Origin: Treponema sp. OMZ 787
GTDB lineage: Bacteria > Spirochaetota > Spirochaetia > Treponematales > Treponemataceae
Length of the DNA stretch: 64,000 nt
NCBI RefSeq assembly: GCF_024181225.1
Contig: NZ_CP051198.1
Coordinates: 1,984,001-2,048,000, forward strand
Direction: 5' to 3'
Each line of letters starts with the position of its first letter. Within the stretch, counting starts at the first letter, position 1. Below, in pieces: positions 63,593 to 64,000 of this stretch. The notes beneath the pieces are model-generated. The model searched no databases and had not been told where the DNA came from. It saw only the letters and a program-made list of their open reading frames with translations. The position numbers and the translations under genes are program-made.

Positions 63593-64000
63593 ATGAAAAA
63601 AGCAATCCTTATGTTAATTTTGTCCTTATCGTTTACTCTTTTTTTAACTGCACAAGGAGGAATTATAAGCGAGGAAACTTATGCTTCGTATTACGGAGAA
63701 GCCTTTAACGGAAGACCTACCGCAAGCGGAGAAATTTTCGATATGTATTCGTACACAGCAGCCCACAAAACTCTTCCCTTCGGTACCCTTGTTGAAGTTA
63801 CAAACTTGGAGAACGGAAGAAGAGTTATCGTTAGAATCAATGATAGAGGCCCCTTTGTAGAAAACCGGGAAATAGATGTTTCAAAGGCTGCAGCAACTGC
63901 CTTGGATATGCTTTCCCATGGTGTTGTCAGGGTAAGACTAAGAAAGATAGACCCTAATGATATGGGCTCATTTTCAGATGTTACAGCAAAAGAAAATGCA
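63593..64000 (+). CDS. rlpA: RlpA-like septal/cell-wall protein, 3' end outside window
   Basis: The ATG at 63593 follows GGGAGGAATTA. The first 22 residues are an export signal ([20 protein letters not shown]). The double-psi barrel of RlpA follows: [20 protein letters not shown], then [46 protein letters not shown]. Members are exported lytic transglycosylases or peptidoglycan-binding proteins acting at the septum. The frame is open to the window edge (136 codons seen), so a possible C-terminal SPOR domain cannot be judged. Confidence 0.85.
   Translation, partial: MKKAILMLILSLSFTLFLTAQGGIISEETYASYYGEAFNGRPTASGEIFDMYSYTAAHKTLPFGTLVEVTNLENGRRVIVRINDRGPFVENREIDVSKAAATALDMLSHGVVRVRLRKIDPNDMGSFSDVTAKENA

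Overview
The window is low-G+C DNA that reads like a host-associated Treponema (closest guess: T. denticola or a near relative). The clues are many lipoproteins with spirochaete-style lipoboxes, OmpA-family envelope proteins, a YfcC-type carrier next to a PepD dipeptidase, and a large unidirectional YD/Rhs cluster. Species is an inference; nothing was searched.

Left flank (1-11,863): the 3' end of an outer-membrane barrel gene; a two-gene envelope operon made of an OmpA-family protein with a ten-C homopolymer in its signal region and a 1,653-aa beta-helix lipoprotein; a convergent EamA-type transporter that appears to start at ATT; and a divergent locus of a YfcC-family carrier facing a TetR regulator plus pepD. 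The two promoters of that locus overlap, and each holds a perfect palindrome in its spacer.

Centre (11,979-57,907, all minus strand): about 46 kb of polymorphic-toxin DNA. Two giant genes (3,266 and 3,223 aa) each have a Sec signal, a ZU5-like domain, an SpvB domain, a variable Tc-like middle, YD repeats, an Rhs core and a variable C-terminal toxin. Each follows a copy of the same lipoprotein gene. Downstream of each giant, in the direction of transcription, is an immunity gene. Then come orphan Rhs-C-terminus/immunity cassettes, with predicted HNH and PD-(D/E)XK nucleases, C39-like and papain-like cysteine peptidases, an HEXXH metallopeptidase and unknown domains. Nuclease-type toxins are paired with cytosolic immunity proteins; peptidase-type toxins are paired with lipoproteins or exported proteins.

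Most orphan cassettes begin with a repeated element that I do not recognise: an ATG head, the invariant core CGGACAGCGATTG, a chain of perfect DNA hairpins whose sequences are swapped between copies, and a fixed end TTTTCAAAAGA joined to different points of the Rhs gene. I count ten copies (one is head-only), and none inside the two full-length genes. This mosaic palindromic element, and its link to silent toxin cassettes, is the strongest candidate for something undescribed.

Right flank (58,141-64,000): a large FlgD-Ig-repeat/OmpA protein, a TatD hydrolase, tRNA-Leu(UAA) and the start of an RlpA-like gene, which look like ordinary chromosome.
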